64,000 bases of DNA from JACCQS01 sp963766765 (GCA_963766765.1 CAVYBR010000003.1:130832-194831); one strand, 5' to 3'; numbered from the stretch's first letter, positions 18,354 through 27,570 are shown. Translations and numbers: made by a program. The notes: generated by a model from the letters alone, not told the origin.

Positions 18354-19700
18354 TCAGTGGGGGTCGATCACCGTTCGCCGGGCATGGGATCGCGGCACGC
18401 CGCCCTCGACATCAGCCAGGAGATCGCGGCGTACGACGTTCTGGTCCCGACCCGGCCCGACACCGATCACGCTGATCGGGGCGCCGGAGAGTTTCTCCAG
18501 GTACAGCACGTAGGCCTGGGCATTCGCCGGCAGCTCTTCGAACTCCCGGCAGTGGCCGATGTCCTCGAACCAGCCGGGCAGTTCCTCGTACACCGGTTTG
18601 GCGTGATGAAAGGCCGTCTGCGTCATGGGCATCTCGTCGTGTCGTACCCCATCGACGTCGTAGGCGACGCAGATCGGAACCGTCTCGAGGCCGGAGAGCA
18701 CGTCGAGTTTGGTGAGGAAGTAGTCGGTGATGCCATTGACCCGAGTCGCGTACCGGGCGATCACCGCGTCGAACCAACCGGTACGGCGGTCCCGCCCGGT
18801 GGTCACGCCGACCTCGCGCCGTGCTTGCGGAGGTATTCGCCCCATTGGTCGAGCAGCTCCGACGGGAACGGTCCCGATCCCACCCTCGTCGTGTACGCCT
18901 TCAGGATCCCGACGACCTTCCGGATCCGCGTCGGCCCGATGCCCGAGCCCGCCGCCGCACCACCGGCGGTCGGCGAGGAGGACGTCACGAACGGGTAGGT
19001 CCCGTGATCGATGTCGAGCAGGGTGCCCTGCGAGCCCTCGAGCAGCACCCACTCGTCTCGGTCCAGCGCGTCGGCAAGCAAGAGCCGGGTGTCAGCGATC
19101 CGAGGTGCCAGCGCGGCTCGAGTACCCGATGTACTCGTCGAGACCTCTTCGAGGTCGATCGCCTTGCGGTTGTAGACCTTGACGAGGATCTGGTTCTTCT
19201 CCCGCAGGACCGCATCCAGTTTTGCCCGCAGGATTCCCGGGTCGAGCAGGTCTTGCACACGGATCCCGACCCGGCCGACCTTGTCGCCGTAGGCCGGTCC
19301 GATCCCGCGTCCGGTCGTACCGACCTTGGACTTGCCCAGGAAGCGCTCGGTGACCCGGTCGAGCGCACGGTGGTGCGGCATGATCAAGTGCGCGTCGGCG
19401 GACAGTACGAGCTTGGATGTGTCGACGCCGCGCTCCTCGAGGCCGGCCAGTTCCTGGAGCAGGACGCCCGGGTCAACCACCACACCGTTGCCAATCACCG
19501 GAGTACAGCCGGGAGTCAAGATTCCGGACGGGAATCAGATGCAACGCATACTTTTCGCCGTCGGGAGTCACGACCGTGTGCCCGGCGTTGTTGCCGCCCT
19601 GATAGCGCACGACGTACTGGACTCGCCCACCGAGCAGGTCGGTGGCCTTTCCCTTACCCTCGTCACCCCATTGGGCGCCGATCAAGACGATGGCAGGCAT
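18354..19700 (-). CDS. purA: Adenylosuccinate synthetase PurA (two frameshifts)
   Basis: PurA makes adenylosuccinate from IMP, aspartate and GTP. All parts are present but in three frames. The N-terminus (19700 to ~19530) has IGAQWGDEGKGKATDLLG and YQGGNNAGHTVV. The middle (~19530-18820) has LSADAHLIMPHHRALD, GTTGRGIGPAYGDK, LEGSQGTLLDIDHGTYPFVT and SGIGPTRIRKVVG. The C-terminus (~18820-18354) has VGVTTGRDRRTGWFD and ISVIGVGPGRDQNV. An extra G near 19531 and a missing base near 18820 explain the breaks and cancel each other, which points to sequencing error. The start lies 6 nt after the zur stop, so purA may be transcribed with the zinc operon. No other purA is in the window. Confidence 0.9.
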
Positions 19701-19706
19701 CGCCGA

Positions 19707-20117
19707 TCAGCTCTGACCGCGACACGTTGCGCAGGTCCCGAAGATCTCGAGTGTGTGGCTGACGTCGCTGAAGCCATGCTCGTCGGCAATCGAGTCCGCC
19801 CACTGCTCGACGGCCGGACCGGCGACCTCGACGGTGTGCCCGCAGCCGCGGCAGACCAAGTGGTGGTGGTGCACTCCGCTGCACTTTCGGTAGACCGACT
19901 CGCCGTCGCCGGTCTGGATGACGTCGACCTCGCCGGCATCGGCAAGTGCTTGCAGGGTTCGGTAGACCGTCGAGAGCCCCGTGCCCTCGCCTTGGCTGCG
20001 CAGGAGGTGGTGGATGTCCTGTGCACTTCGGAAATCCGTCAGGCCGGCGAGAAGGTCGGAGATCGCCGTTCGCTGCCGGGTGGCTCGAACTGCGGTCGGG
20101 TTCGACATTTGCCTCAT
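19707..20117 (-). CDS. zur: Fur-family zinc regulator Zur
   Basis: A 136-aa Fur-family repressor. The winged helix (TRQRTAISDLLAG ... STVYRTLQALADAGEVDVI) is followed by a metal-binding half with SGVHHHHLVCRGCGHTVE and a C-terminal CATC, giving the two CxxC pairs of the structural zinc site. Fur, Zur and Nur are hard to separate by sequence; its overlap (ATGA) with znuB and a candidate Zur box upstream of znuA make Zur the best call. As last member of the znuACB operon it would be autoregulated. A second Met (20108) is an alternative start. Confidence 0.88.
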   Translation of the reverse strand: MRQMSNPTAVRATRQRTAISDLLAGLTDFRSAQDIHHLLRSQGEGTGLSTVYRTLQALADAGEVDVIQTGDGESVYRKCSGVHHHHLVCRGCGHTVEVAGPAVEQWADSIADEHGFSDVSHTLEIFGTCATCRGQS

Positions 20118-20953
20118 GTTACGTGGGCACCCCGCCTGCGACGTAGGACCGAACGGACGACCTCAGCGAGGCTGAAGAGCACGAAGACCGCGATCGCCAG
20201 TAGCACGATGGTCCCTCCCGACGGGGTGTCGCTGTAGTACGAGACGCCGACCCCGACCACCGACACGACGACGCCGATGGCGACACCGATCAGGACCGTC
20301 TGTCCGAAGCTGCGCGCCACCAACTGCGCCGAGGCGATCGGCAGGATCATCAGGGCGCTGATCAACAACAGCCCGATCACCCGCATCGACACGACGACGG
20401 TCATGGCGGTTACGACGGCCAGGAGAAGGTTCAGGCGCAGCACCGGAAGTCCCGAGGCCAACGCGAATTCCTCGTCGTTGCTCACGGCGAACAAATACCG
20501 CGACAAGCCCAGGGTCACGGCCAGCACGACTACACAAAGGATCCCGAACACGATGACGTCACCAGTCGTCGTGGTCGTGATCGCGCCGAACAGGTACGCA
20601 TTCAGATTCCCCGGAGTCCCGCCGGGTGCCTGGGAGATGATCACGACGCCGCCGGCAATCCCGCCGTAGAAGAGGATGGCCAAGGCAATGTCCCCGCTCG
20701 TCCGACCTCGGGCACGGATCAGCTCGATGGAGAGGGCGCCGACGATCGCGACCGCAAGGGCGGTGAGCACCGGGGCCTGGCTGGTCAGGACACCGATCGC
20801 TACGCCGGCCAGCGCAACGTGCCCCAGACCGTCACCGATGAGGGCAAGGCGGCGCTGCACGAGGTAAACGCCGACCGTCGGTGCGGTCAGCCCGACAAGG
20901 ACAGCGGCGATCATCGCCCGCTGCATGAACCCGTAGTCCAGGAAGTCCAACAT
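20114..20953 (-). CDS. znuB: Zinc ABC transporter permease ZnuB
   Basis: A 279-aa ABC-3 family permease with about eight hydrophobic segments, e.g. MIAAVLVGLTAPTVGVYLV, the conserved GDGLGHVALAGVAIG and LLLISALMILPIASAQL. It would form the membrane channel of a zinc (possibly manganese) importer with ZnuA and ZnuC. ATG 20953 overlaps the znuC stop by one base (TGATG), typical of translational coupling; the longer frame from GTG 20992 is unlikely. The 3' end overlaps zur by 4 nt. Confidence 0.92.
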   Translation of the reverse strand: MLDFLDYGFMQRAMIAAVLVGLTAPTVGVYLVQRRLALIGDGLGHVALAGVAIGVLTSQAPVLTALAVAIVGALSIELIRARGRTSGDIALAILFYGGIAGGVVIISQAPGGTPGNLNAYLFGAITTTTTGDVIVFGILCVVVLAVTLGLSRYLFAVSNDEEFALASGLPVLRLNLLLAVVTAMTVVVSMRVIGLLLISALMILPIASAQLVARSFGQTVLIGVAIGVVVSVVGVGVSYYSDTPSGGTIVLLAIAVFVLFSLAEVVRSVLRRRRGAHVT

Positions 20954-21804
20954 CAGCGCGGGTCCGTACCTGAAGCGGTCGTGATGGACCACCGCATGCC
21001 CGGCCGGCCGGGATGCGCGCCGTGCGGGTCCTGGTGTTCGCAGTCAGGCTCCAAGCCGCTGTCCGGTACGCCGAGCCCTTCTGCCGGGTGATCCGGATTG
21101 CCGTGCTCACGAACGGGAATCGGCACGCCGTCGTAGACCAGGAGTCCGCCCTCGACAATGACCGTGCGGGTGATAAGCGGCCGCATCTCGCCGAGTTCAT
21201 GAGTCACCAGCAACAGGGTGCGCCCGGCGGCCACGAGATCGGTCAATGTCTCCGCCAACACGACCCGGTTTTCGGCGTCCACGCCTGCGGTCGGCTCATC
21301 CAGGACAAGAATGTCCGGGTCGCCGGCGAGCGCGCGGGCGATCAATACCCGGCGCTGCTGTCCGCCGGACAGGTCGCTGACCAGGTCGCCGGCTCGGTCG
21401 GAGAGTCGGACCGTTTCGATCGCCGAGTCGATGGCCGCCCGGTCTGTGGAAGAGAACCGGTGGGCAAACCGCTTGCGCGCCAAGCGACCCGAGGCCACGA
21501 CTTCGGCAACCGTCGATGGGATTCCGCTGACTACCGTCTGGCTCTGCGGCACATATCCGAGCCGGTACCAGTCGCGGAAGTTGGCTCTCGACTCCCCGAA
21601 CAACTCCACGGTCCCGGCCAGAATCTCAGCCAGCCCGAGGATCCCGCGGATGAGCGTCGACTTGCCTGCCCCGTTCGAGCCGAGGACGGCCACCGCGTCA
21701 CCCCGTCGCAGCACGAAGTCCGCATCGCGGAGGACGCGACGCTGGTCGTACCCGATGGAGACGGCACGTAGGACGACGAGGGGCTCTGCGGTGTCTAACT
21801 GCAT
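20953..21804 (-). CDS. znuC: Zinc ABC transporter ATPase ZnuC
   Basis: A 283-aa ABC ATPase. Walker A is GSNGAGKSTLIRG (residue ~40), the signature LSGGQQRRVLIARAL (residue ~145), Walker B DILVLDEPTAGVD, and the switch His in LLLVTHELGEM. The C-terminal ~70 residues after the core are rich in His, Asp and Pro (EHGNPDHPAEG, EPDCEHQDPHGAHPG), which could bind zinc or simply be a linker. ATG 21804 lies 10 nt inside znuA. It powers uptake of zinc delivered by ZnuA. Confidence 0.93.
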   Translation of the reverse strand: MQLDTAEPLVVLRAVSIGYDQRRVLRDADFVLRRGDAVAVLGSNGAGKSTLIRGILGLAEILAGTVELFGESRANFRDWYRLGYVPQSQTVVSGIPSTVAEVVASGRLARKRFAHRFSSTDRAAIDSAIETVRLSDRAGDLVSDLSGGQQRRVLIARALAGDPDILVLDEPTAGVDAENRVVLAETLTDLVAAGRTLLLVTHELGEMRPLITRTVIVEGGLLVYDGVPIPVREHGNPDHPAEGLGVPDSGLEPDCEHQDPHGAHPGRPGMRWSITTASGTDPR

Positions 21805-22724
21805 GACTGACCGGCCCTCAGGGACACCAGGTTTGCTCTCATCACTTCCGGATAGTCCGAACCCGGCGAGCTGTCGGTCAGACCTTCGAGGGGATCAAGC
21901 ACCGCGGTCTGCGCACCGGTTTCGCCGGCGATGGTCTCGGCGATCGCTGGGCTGACGAGTGTCTCGAAGTAGATCGTCTCGACGTCGTGCTCTTCGACGA
22001 AGGTCGCGATCTCGGCGAGGCTGGCGGCCGACGGTTCTTCCTCGGGCGTCAGACCGGTCATGCCCACCTGGGTCAGTCCGTAGGCCTGCGCGAGGTATCC
22101 GAAGGCGGTGTGACTGGTCACGAGATTCTCATTCTCGCAGTTGGCCAGTCCGGATCGGAGTTCTGCGTCGAGGCCTGCGAGGTCGTGGCGCAGGGTCTCG
22201 GCGTTTGTCGTGAACTGGTCCGCATTGTCGGGGTCCAGCTCACCGAGGCGCCCGGCCAATCCGTCGGCGACCTCGGCCAGTTTCATCGGGTCCAGCCAGA
22301 AGTGCGGGTCCACGCTGGAGTCGTCGGAGGACCGCCCCTCCTCGATCGGGACATAGGTCAGGTCGAGATCGGTGTGCTCGGCGGCATCGAAGGCCGAATC
22401 CGAGGCTTCCTGGGCAACCGCCTCGTCAACCGCGGCCTGGAAATCAGACAGATAGACGACGAGGTCGGCGTCGCTGATGGCCGCGATATCCTGCGGGCTG
22501 AGCTCGAGGTCATGCGGCTCGGCTCCTGGCGGGGTCAGGCTGGACACCGCGACTGCGTCCCCGCCGACTCGTTCGGAGATCCACTGCAACGGGTAGAAGG
22601 ACGCCTGGACGGACAGTCCGTCGGCATCCTCTGATCCCGACGCGGAGCCGCAGCCGCCCAGTGCCAGGACCAGGCCGGGGAGCCCTAGCATCCAGCGCCC
22701 TCGGGTCGTCATGCTCATCATCAT
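21795..22724 (-). CDS. znuA: Zinc ABC transporter substrate-binding lipoprotein ZnuA
   Basis: The protein has a lipoprotein signal (MLGLPGLVLALGGC) and the ZnuA/TroA fold. Candidate zinc ligands are the His in PPGAEPHDLELSPQD, in SVDPHFWLDPMKLAE, and in LVTSHTAFGYLA, the three-His pattern typical of zinc-binding clusters. An acidic loop (EHTDLDLTYVPIEEGRSSDDSS) replaces the His-rich loop of other ZnuA proteins. In-frame ATGs at 22724, 22721, 22718 and 22712 are all possible; 22712 gives the neatest signal peptide (MTTRGRWML). First gene of znuA-znuC-znuB-zur. A palindromic site ends 3 nt upstream of 22724. Confidence 0.92.
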   Translation of the reverse strand: MMMSMTTRGRWMLGLPGLVLALGGCGSASGSEDADGLSVQASFYPLQWISERVGGDAVAVSSLTPPGAEPHDLELSPQDIAAISDADLVVYLSDFQAAVDEAVAQEASDSAFDAAEHTDLDLTYVPIEEGRSSDDSSVDPHFWLDPMKLAEVADGLAGRLGELDPDNADQFTTNAETLRHDLAGLDAELRSGLANCENENLVTSHTAFGYLAQAYGLTQVGMTGLTPEEEPSAASLAEIATFVEEHDVETIYFETLVSPAIAETIAGETGAQTAVLDPLEGLTDSSPGSDYPEVMRANLVSLRAGQSCS

Positions 22725-22727
22725 GAA

Positions 22728-22748
22728 TGACAATGACGATGATTGTCA
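22728..22748. promoter_or_regulatory. Candidate Zur box upstream of znuA
   Basis: TGACAAT-N7-ATTGTCA, perfect 7-bp arms, AT-rich in a GC-rich genome, immediately before the znuA start cluster. Sites of this type (TGA-rich inverted repeats) are bound by Zur/Fur proteins. Its position would block transcription of znuACB-zur when zinc is plentiful. Confidence 0.7.
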
Positions 22749-22874
22749 AAATCGGCCACTGTGGGAGCTGCGGCCTCGGCACCTCTGGCGGTTTGGCAAA
22801 CCGCCAGGTTCTGCCGGGCGCCTGTCAGAATCCCCCTGCTCCCCGTCGCGCTGAGCAGAAGGTGGACTTGGACC

Positions 22875-23513
22875 ATGGCGCTACTCGATTTCGGCGACCT
22901 CACTCCGGATGTCGCGCCGGACAAGGACCTGACCAAGCGGGCGCTCGGCAACGCCGCTGACGTGACGGTCGTCGGCTCGGTCGCAGCTCTCGGTTCGGTC
23001 CTCGCCACGCTGAACCGGCTCGAGCGCCTCGAGGTGCCGGTCGCCTGGATCCCCAGCGAGGATCCGCTTGCCTCCGGCTTGGCACGCCACCTGGGAGTCG
23101 ATGCGAAGGGCCGGCTCTCCGACGGCACCCAACGCAAGCTGAGCCTGGTGCGCGATGACCACGGCGGGGTGCTGCTGGCGCGGGGCCGCCTGACGTCACT
23201 GCCGAAGCAGCCCGGAGCGCCCGGTGCGACGTACGGGCGATTCGGTGCGCAGATCCACCACGACGAGCAGAAGGTGGCCGATGGCCAGATCACCCGGGTC
23301 GACGTACGCCCCGATTGGACAGCCGAGGACCGGCTCAAGGTCAACGTGCACACGCAACTCTGGCGGCGCGGGGCGATCACCCTTGGCCGGGCGATCCAGA
23401 TCGCCTGCGACGAGGCACAGGTAGAGATCGACGGGGTGCGCTATCCGCGCCCGATCACGACCTGGACGTGGTACGGCGACGAACGATTCCGGTGGATCCT
23501 GGCCAGCGCCTGA
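22875..23513 (+). CDS. Uncharacterised protein, faint similarity to lipid-kinase beta-sandwich domain
   Basis: About 212 aa from ATG 22875 (MALLDFGDLTPDVAPDK). No confident family. The middle region (VTVVGSVAALGSVLATLNRLERLEVPVAWIP) looks like a Rossmann-type segment and the C-terminal half is rich in beta strands, ending with AIQIACDEAQVEIDGVRYPRPITTW, which recalls the C-terminal domain of diacylglycerol-kinase-like proteins. The kinase glycine loop (GGDGT) is absent. The frame is open upstream to 22743 but that part overlaps the znuA control region. It is divergent from znuA and followed by a broken gene; there is no sign of an operon. Confidence 0.55.
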   Translation: MALLDFGDLTPDVAPDKDLTKRALGNAADVTVVGSVAALGSVLATLNRLERLEVPVAWIPSEDPLASGLARHLGVDAKGRLSDGTQRKLSLVRDDHGGVLLARGRLTSLPKQPGAPGATYGRFGAQIHHDEQKVADGQITRVDVRPDWTAEDRLKVNVHTQLWRRGAITLGRAIQIACDEAQVEIDGVRYPRPITTWTWYGDERFRWILASA

Positions 23514-23526
23514 CTGGACTCAAGGG

Positions 23527-23760
23527 ATGCGGAAGGTCGTGCTCTATCAGTTGCTTTCCACTGGACGGAGTTGCCGAGGAGCCCGGGGACTGGATGTTCG
23601 ACCCCGACCATGACGTGTTCGCGAACCTTGGCCGGATCATCGAAACGCAGGACGCAATCCTGCTCGGCCACAAGACCTATGACTACTGGGTCGACTACTG
23701 GCCCACCTCCGATTTCGAACCGCTCGCGAGCTTCATCAACAACACGACCAAGCGGGCTAG
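23527..23760 (+). pseudogene. Remnant of a dihydrofolate reductase/RibD C-terminal-domain protein
   Basis: ATG 23527 encodes MRKVVLYQLLS, then a one-base shift near 23560 moves the similarity to the next frame: LDGVAEEPGDWMFD ... ILLGHKTYDYWVDYWPT ... FINNTTK. That is the N-terminal ~80 residues of the small RibD-like family (usually ~185 aa). After KRASRASEP similarity stops exactly where the convergent MFS gene ends (23757). So the gene is both frameshifted and truncated, and the truncation cannot be a sequencing indel. It is most likely a dead fragment. Confidence 0.7.
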
Positions 23761-25010
23761 TCGGGCGTCGGAGCCGCGGACTCGACGGTCAGCACAGTTG
23801 GCGTGGGGGGCGCGGTCGCCGGCGGTCGGTTGAGGACCGTGCGCCCGGCCGGCAACAAGACGGCGCCCAGCACAAGGGCGACTCCGCCCAGCACCAGGAT
23901 CGGCACCCCCGTACGTAATGAATCGCCCGCCACCAAGGCAACAATTGTCGGTACGGCGAAGCCGAAATAGACGACGAGGTAGAAGACCGAGACCAAGCCG
24001 CCGCGACGGTGTCCCGGCGCCAGGTGGTCGGCGACCGTGATACCTGACGTGATCGCGAGGCCCTCCGAGACACCGATCAGCAGCGACGCGGGGAGGACCC
24101 AGGCCCAACCGTGCGGCTGCACGGCGAGATAACCCAACACACAACCCGCAGCAGCCAGAACCGCCGAGACCCAGCCGGACAGGCCGGGACCCCACCGATG
24201 CGCAAGCACGGTCGCGACAGCGGCCGAGCCCTGCACGAGCAGCGCGCTGACTCCGACCAGAGCGAAGACCGCGCCGAAGCCCTGCTCGGCGACCAGGAGG
24301 GGGAAGACGGTGAGGGACAGGACGGCGTAGGTGTAGACGATCAGTCCCGCCGGCAGCAGATAGGTGAAGAAGCCGGGTCCGGCACCTGGCGGGATTCCGA
24401 TCTGCAGCCGTCCCGGCCGGCGCGTCGTCATCGTCTCGGGGATGCGCCTGGTCAGGAAGAACGCCATCGTCACGAGCAGCAAGGGCAGGACGAACGGCAG
24501 GATCTTCGGCAGCGCCGCCCACTGGACGAGGAGCCCTGAGGTCAGCGGGCCGACCGCAAACCCGGTCGCCATCGCGGCGCTGGCCCGCATCGCCGCGCGC
24601 GCGGCGCCCTCGGGGCCGGCGAGTTCGCGCAGCCAGACGACCCCGACGGTGAAGACCGCCCCACTGGTGACGCCCTGCAGGAAGCGACCGAGGTAGATCG
24701 TCGGCTCACCGAGGGCGGCGGTCAGCAGCAAGACCACGAGCGCGCCCAGGCACAGCAGCGTGAACGGCACGACGACTCGCTTCCGACCGTGCCGATCGGA
24801 GTAGGGCCCGCCCAGCAGTAGAGACGGCACCAAACCCAGTGCGTAGACGGCGAAGAAGATCGTCAGAGCGAGCGCGCCCAGGTCGAGGTCGTCGGTGTAA
24901 TAGAGCAGCACCGGTGACGGCGCTTGGGTGGAGAAGGCGACCGCGAACAGCGCCAGCATCAGCCGGCGCTGGCTGCGCTGTGGCTCGCTACGCCCCCCGG
25001 ATGCGGTCAT
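23757..25010 (-). CDS. MFS transporter
   Basis: A 417-aa major facilitator protein with twelve hydrophobic segments. The loop GGPYSDRHGRKRVVVP matches the MFS motif between helices 2 and 3, and helix 4 has YLGRFLQGVTSGAVFTVGVVWL. The C-terminal tail is Pro/Thr-rich (NRPPATAPPTPT). Substrate unknown; the overall look is of a drug or metabolite exporter. ATG 25010 is chosen because the frame upstream of it (to 25127) runs back over the DUF3151 gene and is not hydrophobic. Confidence 0.88.
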   Translation of the reverse strand: MTASGGRSEPQRSQRRLMLALFAVAFSTQAPSPVLLYYTDDLDLGALALTIFFAVYALGLVPSLLLGGPYSDRHGRKRVVVPFTLLCLGALVVLLLTAALGEPTIYLGRFLQGVTSGAVFTVGVVWLRELAGPEGAARAAMRASAAMATGFAVGPLTSGLLVQWAALPKILPFVLPLLLVTMAFFLTRRIPETMTTRRPGRLQIGIPPGAGPGFFTYLLPAGLIVYTYAVLSLTVFPLLVAEQGFGAVFALVGVSALLVQGSAAVATVLAHRWGPGLSGWVSAVLAAAGCVLGYLAVQPHGWAWVLPASLLIGVSEGLAITSGITVADHLAPGHRRGGLVSVFYLVVYFGFAVPTIVALVAGDSLRTGVPILVLGGVALVLGAVLLPAGRTVLNRPPATAPPTPTVLTVESAAPTPD

Positions 25011-25029
25011 CGACCGGGCACACGCGGAT

Positions 25030-25446
25030 TCAGGCCGGCGATCTGGGATCGAATGACGGATCGCATTCGACCAGTAGATCCGCCAGCCGGCGGGCCTCCT
25101 CGTCCTCACCGATCTCCGCGGCCGCATCGGCCAGGACCGCGACGCAGGTCAGGAAGCCGACGTTGCCGGGATGGTCGCCGGGCACCGGCCCGTACCCCTT
25201 CCAACCGTTCTTGCGCAGGGAGTCCAGCCCACGGTGATAGCCGGTACGGCCGTACGCGTACGCCTCCATCGTCCGCCCGCTGGCGGCCGCTTCGAGTGCC
25301 AGAGCTGCCCAGACAGCTGGATAGGCCGGAAAGGCTGCCGCGACTGCGCTTGCCGACTCGCCGCTGACGGCGGCCGCGTCGGCCTCAGGGTTCGCGGGCA
25401 GGAGCACCGGCGGTGGACCGGGAAGCAGATTGCCAGGCATGGTCAT
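25030..25446 (-). CDS. DUF3151 family protein
   Basis: A 138-aa soluble protein matching the actinobacterial DUF3151 pattern: PGPPPVLLP, a helical ASAVAAAFPAYPAVWAALALEA, the strongly conserved TMEAYAYGRTGYHRGLDSLRKNGWKGYGPVPGDH (in two overlapping parts), and NVGFLTCVAVLADAAAEIGE. The function is unknown; in mycobacteria the family is encoded close to purA and fba, and both lie within a few kilobases here. The ATG at 25446 and the one at 25440 are equally possible. Confidence 0.88.
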   Translation of the reverse strand: MTMPGNLLPGPPPVLLPANPEADAAAVSGESASAVAAAFPAYPAVWAALALEAAASGRTMEAYAYGRTGYHRGLDSLRKNGWKGYGPVPGDHPGNVGFLTCVAVLADAAAEIGEDEEARRLADLLVECDPSFDPRSPA

Positions 25447-25471
25447 GCCACCGACCGTAGGTCATCGGCCA

Positions 25472-26201
25472 TCAGCCCGGCGGGTTGCCGCCGCCAGGCG
25501 GGGTGGGACCGGGCGGCGTGGTGGTCGGATCGGGGCTGGTCGGCGTGGGATCGGTCGGGGTAGGTGACGTCGTCGTCGGATCGGTCGGCGGCGGCGTCGA
25601 GGAAGGTACGCCGGTCGGGACGCTGGATGGGGTCGGGGCGACGCCGGCTGGCACCTCATTCCCACCGGAACCGGCGTCAGATCCGGCATCGGCAATCTCG
25701 CCCAGCGTCGTGCCGCCTCCGCCACCGGACAGTGGTTGTCCGGTGAGCAGTTCGAAGCCGGTGATGCCGGCGATGGCCAGCGCGAAGATGACCGCAACTC
25801 CGGCGATCAGGCGGCGCGGCCGGAGCTGGATCCGAGCCCGGGGTCGGACCGTCTCGGCTTCTGGTGCGACATCGCCGGCGCTGATGCGGCTGCGGGCGAC
25901 CTGAGTGACTGCGCGCACGCGCGTATGGGTCCGGCGCAACGACTGGGTGTAGAGGGCGCTTGCCACGGCAGTGACCATGCTGATCACGGCAGCACCGGCG
26001 ATCGTCCCGGCCACGCCGAGCCTGGAGGACAAGGCTGCTGCCGTGGCCGCGGCCAGCGAACCGCCGACCACCTGAGCCATCAGAGAGATCGAGGCGGATC
26101 CGCATGGGTTTGTCGTCGTGGGTGGTCACCTCTGGCGCGGAGGCGGGTGTTGCAATGGACGTACCGGTCTGAGTGGCTGAGTGTGAGAGCTTGGAATCCA
26201 T
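25472..26201 (-). CDS. Membrane protein with Pro/Thr-rich extracytoplasmic tail (one probable frameshift)
   Basis: Unknown function. The C-terminal part (26080-25472) has a hydrophobic N-terminal stretch (GTIAGAAVISMVTAVASALYT), a basic segment, a second helix (LIAGVAVIFALAIAGITGFELL) and a 70-residue low-complexity tail of Pro, Thr, Ser and Gly. In the next frame just upstream, MDSKLSHSATQTGTSI ... MRIRLDLS reads smoothly into it if one base is missing near 26072, making the N-terminus about 40 residues longer (start ATG 26201). Such Pro/Thr tails usually span the cell wall. Confidence 0.6.
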
Positions 26202-26343
26202 AACTTCATCTGTGAGCCGCTGAGATCGCGGCATCCTTGTGGGCGGTATCACTTGGGTCTGCACTTCGGTGAACGCACGTGATGGCGAGATCACTCCGAG
26301 ATCCTCCGATGGTGAGCGAAGGCACATATCGGATGATGGAGGG

Positions 26344-27509
26344 GTGTTCCGATACGCGGCCGGTGTGCTGGCCGCCCTGACCGCCGGCACCGCCGGTCTA
26401 GCCCGCTTCTTCGTGCACCGCATCCTGAACGTGGTCCGGGTCAAGGAGTACGACATCCCGGTGCTCGACCTGGGTGCGGACACGGTGCGGCTCGGGGCGA
26501 CGGACAACTCGCTGCTAGCTGGAACCTACGGCCTGAGCTGGCGCGACCCCGAGGGTGGACCGGCCGGCGAGGCGGTCGTCGGGCCGATTGTCGCCATCGA
26601 CGACGCCCCCGACCCGACCGCAAAGCGCGGCAAGGCGCGCGGCCGAAACCACCAGGTCGTCACTCGTGAGCTGATCGAGGTCCGTACGGGCGAGTTGGCC
26701 GTCGGACTGAACACGACGTGGGAGCAATACACCTACCTCGGGGATCCCGAGTCCGCCTACGGATTGGACTTCGAGGAGATCGCGCTGCCAGGTGAGCTCG
26801 GCGAGTTCCCCACGTGGCTGCTTCCGGGCGACGGCGGGACCCGGTGGGTGATCGCGGTACACGGTCGCGGTGGCGACCGCGGCGAGACGATGCGGATCTT
26901 GCCGACGCTTGCATCGCTGGGCTTGCCGACGCTGGTCCCGACGTACCGCAACGATGTCGGCGCGCCGGCAACATCCGACAGCTACTACCACCTGGGCGAG
27001 ACCGAGTGGCACGAGATCGACGCAGCAATGACGTACGCGCTCGACCATGGCGCGACCGAACTCGTGCTCTACGGCTGGTCCATGGGTGGCGCGATCGTGC
27101 TGCAGGCCACAGTCCGCTCGGCTCACGCCGACTCGGTGGTCGCGCTTATCCTCGACTCCCCGTGATCGACTGGCGAGACACGTTGCGCGCCAACGCCAAG
27201 GTCAACCGCCTGCCTCGACCTGCTGCCGAACTCGGTCTCGTTATGGTGCAGCGCCAGCTGAAGCTCAACCTGGACGACTTCGATTGGGTCCGCCGGGCGA
27301 ACGAACTCACCCGGCCCATGCTGATCTTTCACGGACCCGAGGACGCCTTCGTGCCGTGGAAGCGGGGTCTGGCCCTGGCGCAGGCCCGGCCGGACCTGGT
27401 GACGATGGTGACGTATGAAGGCGCGGCGCACACGAAGTCGTGGAACGTCGACCCAGCCGGCTACGAGAAACAGGTCCGCGAGTTCCTAACCGGACTTTCT
27501 CCGGATTAA
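26344..27509 (+). CDS. Alpha/beta hydrolase, membrane-anchored (one frameshift)
   Basis: GTG 26344 follows GGAGGGG. Residues 1-25 form a hydrophobic anchor (YAAGVLAALTAGTAGLARFF). The hydrolase domain begins near residue 140: VIAVHGRGGDRGETMR (oxyanion region), LVLYGWSMGGAIVLQA (nucleophile Ser), then, in another frame, MLIFHGPEDAFVPW (acid) and EGAAHTKSWNVDP (His). The break is near 27163, where one base appears missing between LILDSP and VIDWRDTL. The complete catalytic set across the break argues for a sequencing error. The substrate is unknown. The stop codon (27507-27509) lies inside the first of two palindromes. Confidence 0.8.
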
Positions 27510-27553
27510 GTGCGTTCTGGCCGCCGGCAGACCGGACTTTCTCCGGAGAAAGT
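27494..27553. repeat. Two 18-bp palindromes at 42-bp period (same family as 8839-8940)
   Basis: ACTTTCTCCGGATTAAGT (27494-27511, right arm degenerate) and the perfect ACTTTCTCCGGAGAAAGT (27536-27553) are exactly 42 bp apart with a 24-nt spacer. They lie between the converging hydrolase and fba genes. The TAA of the hydrolase is inside the degenerate arm. The sequence after the last palindrome (ending CAGTTGG at the fba stop) resembles that between the 8923 copy and the MerR stop. Confidence 0.8.
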
Positions 27554-27570
27554 GCCTTCGGGCCGCCGAC

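Noticed and set aside
23527..23760. Functional dihydrofolate reductase-like enzyme
   Set aside because: It has both a frameshift and loss of more than half the domain at a sharp junction, so repair of one indel would not restore it.
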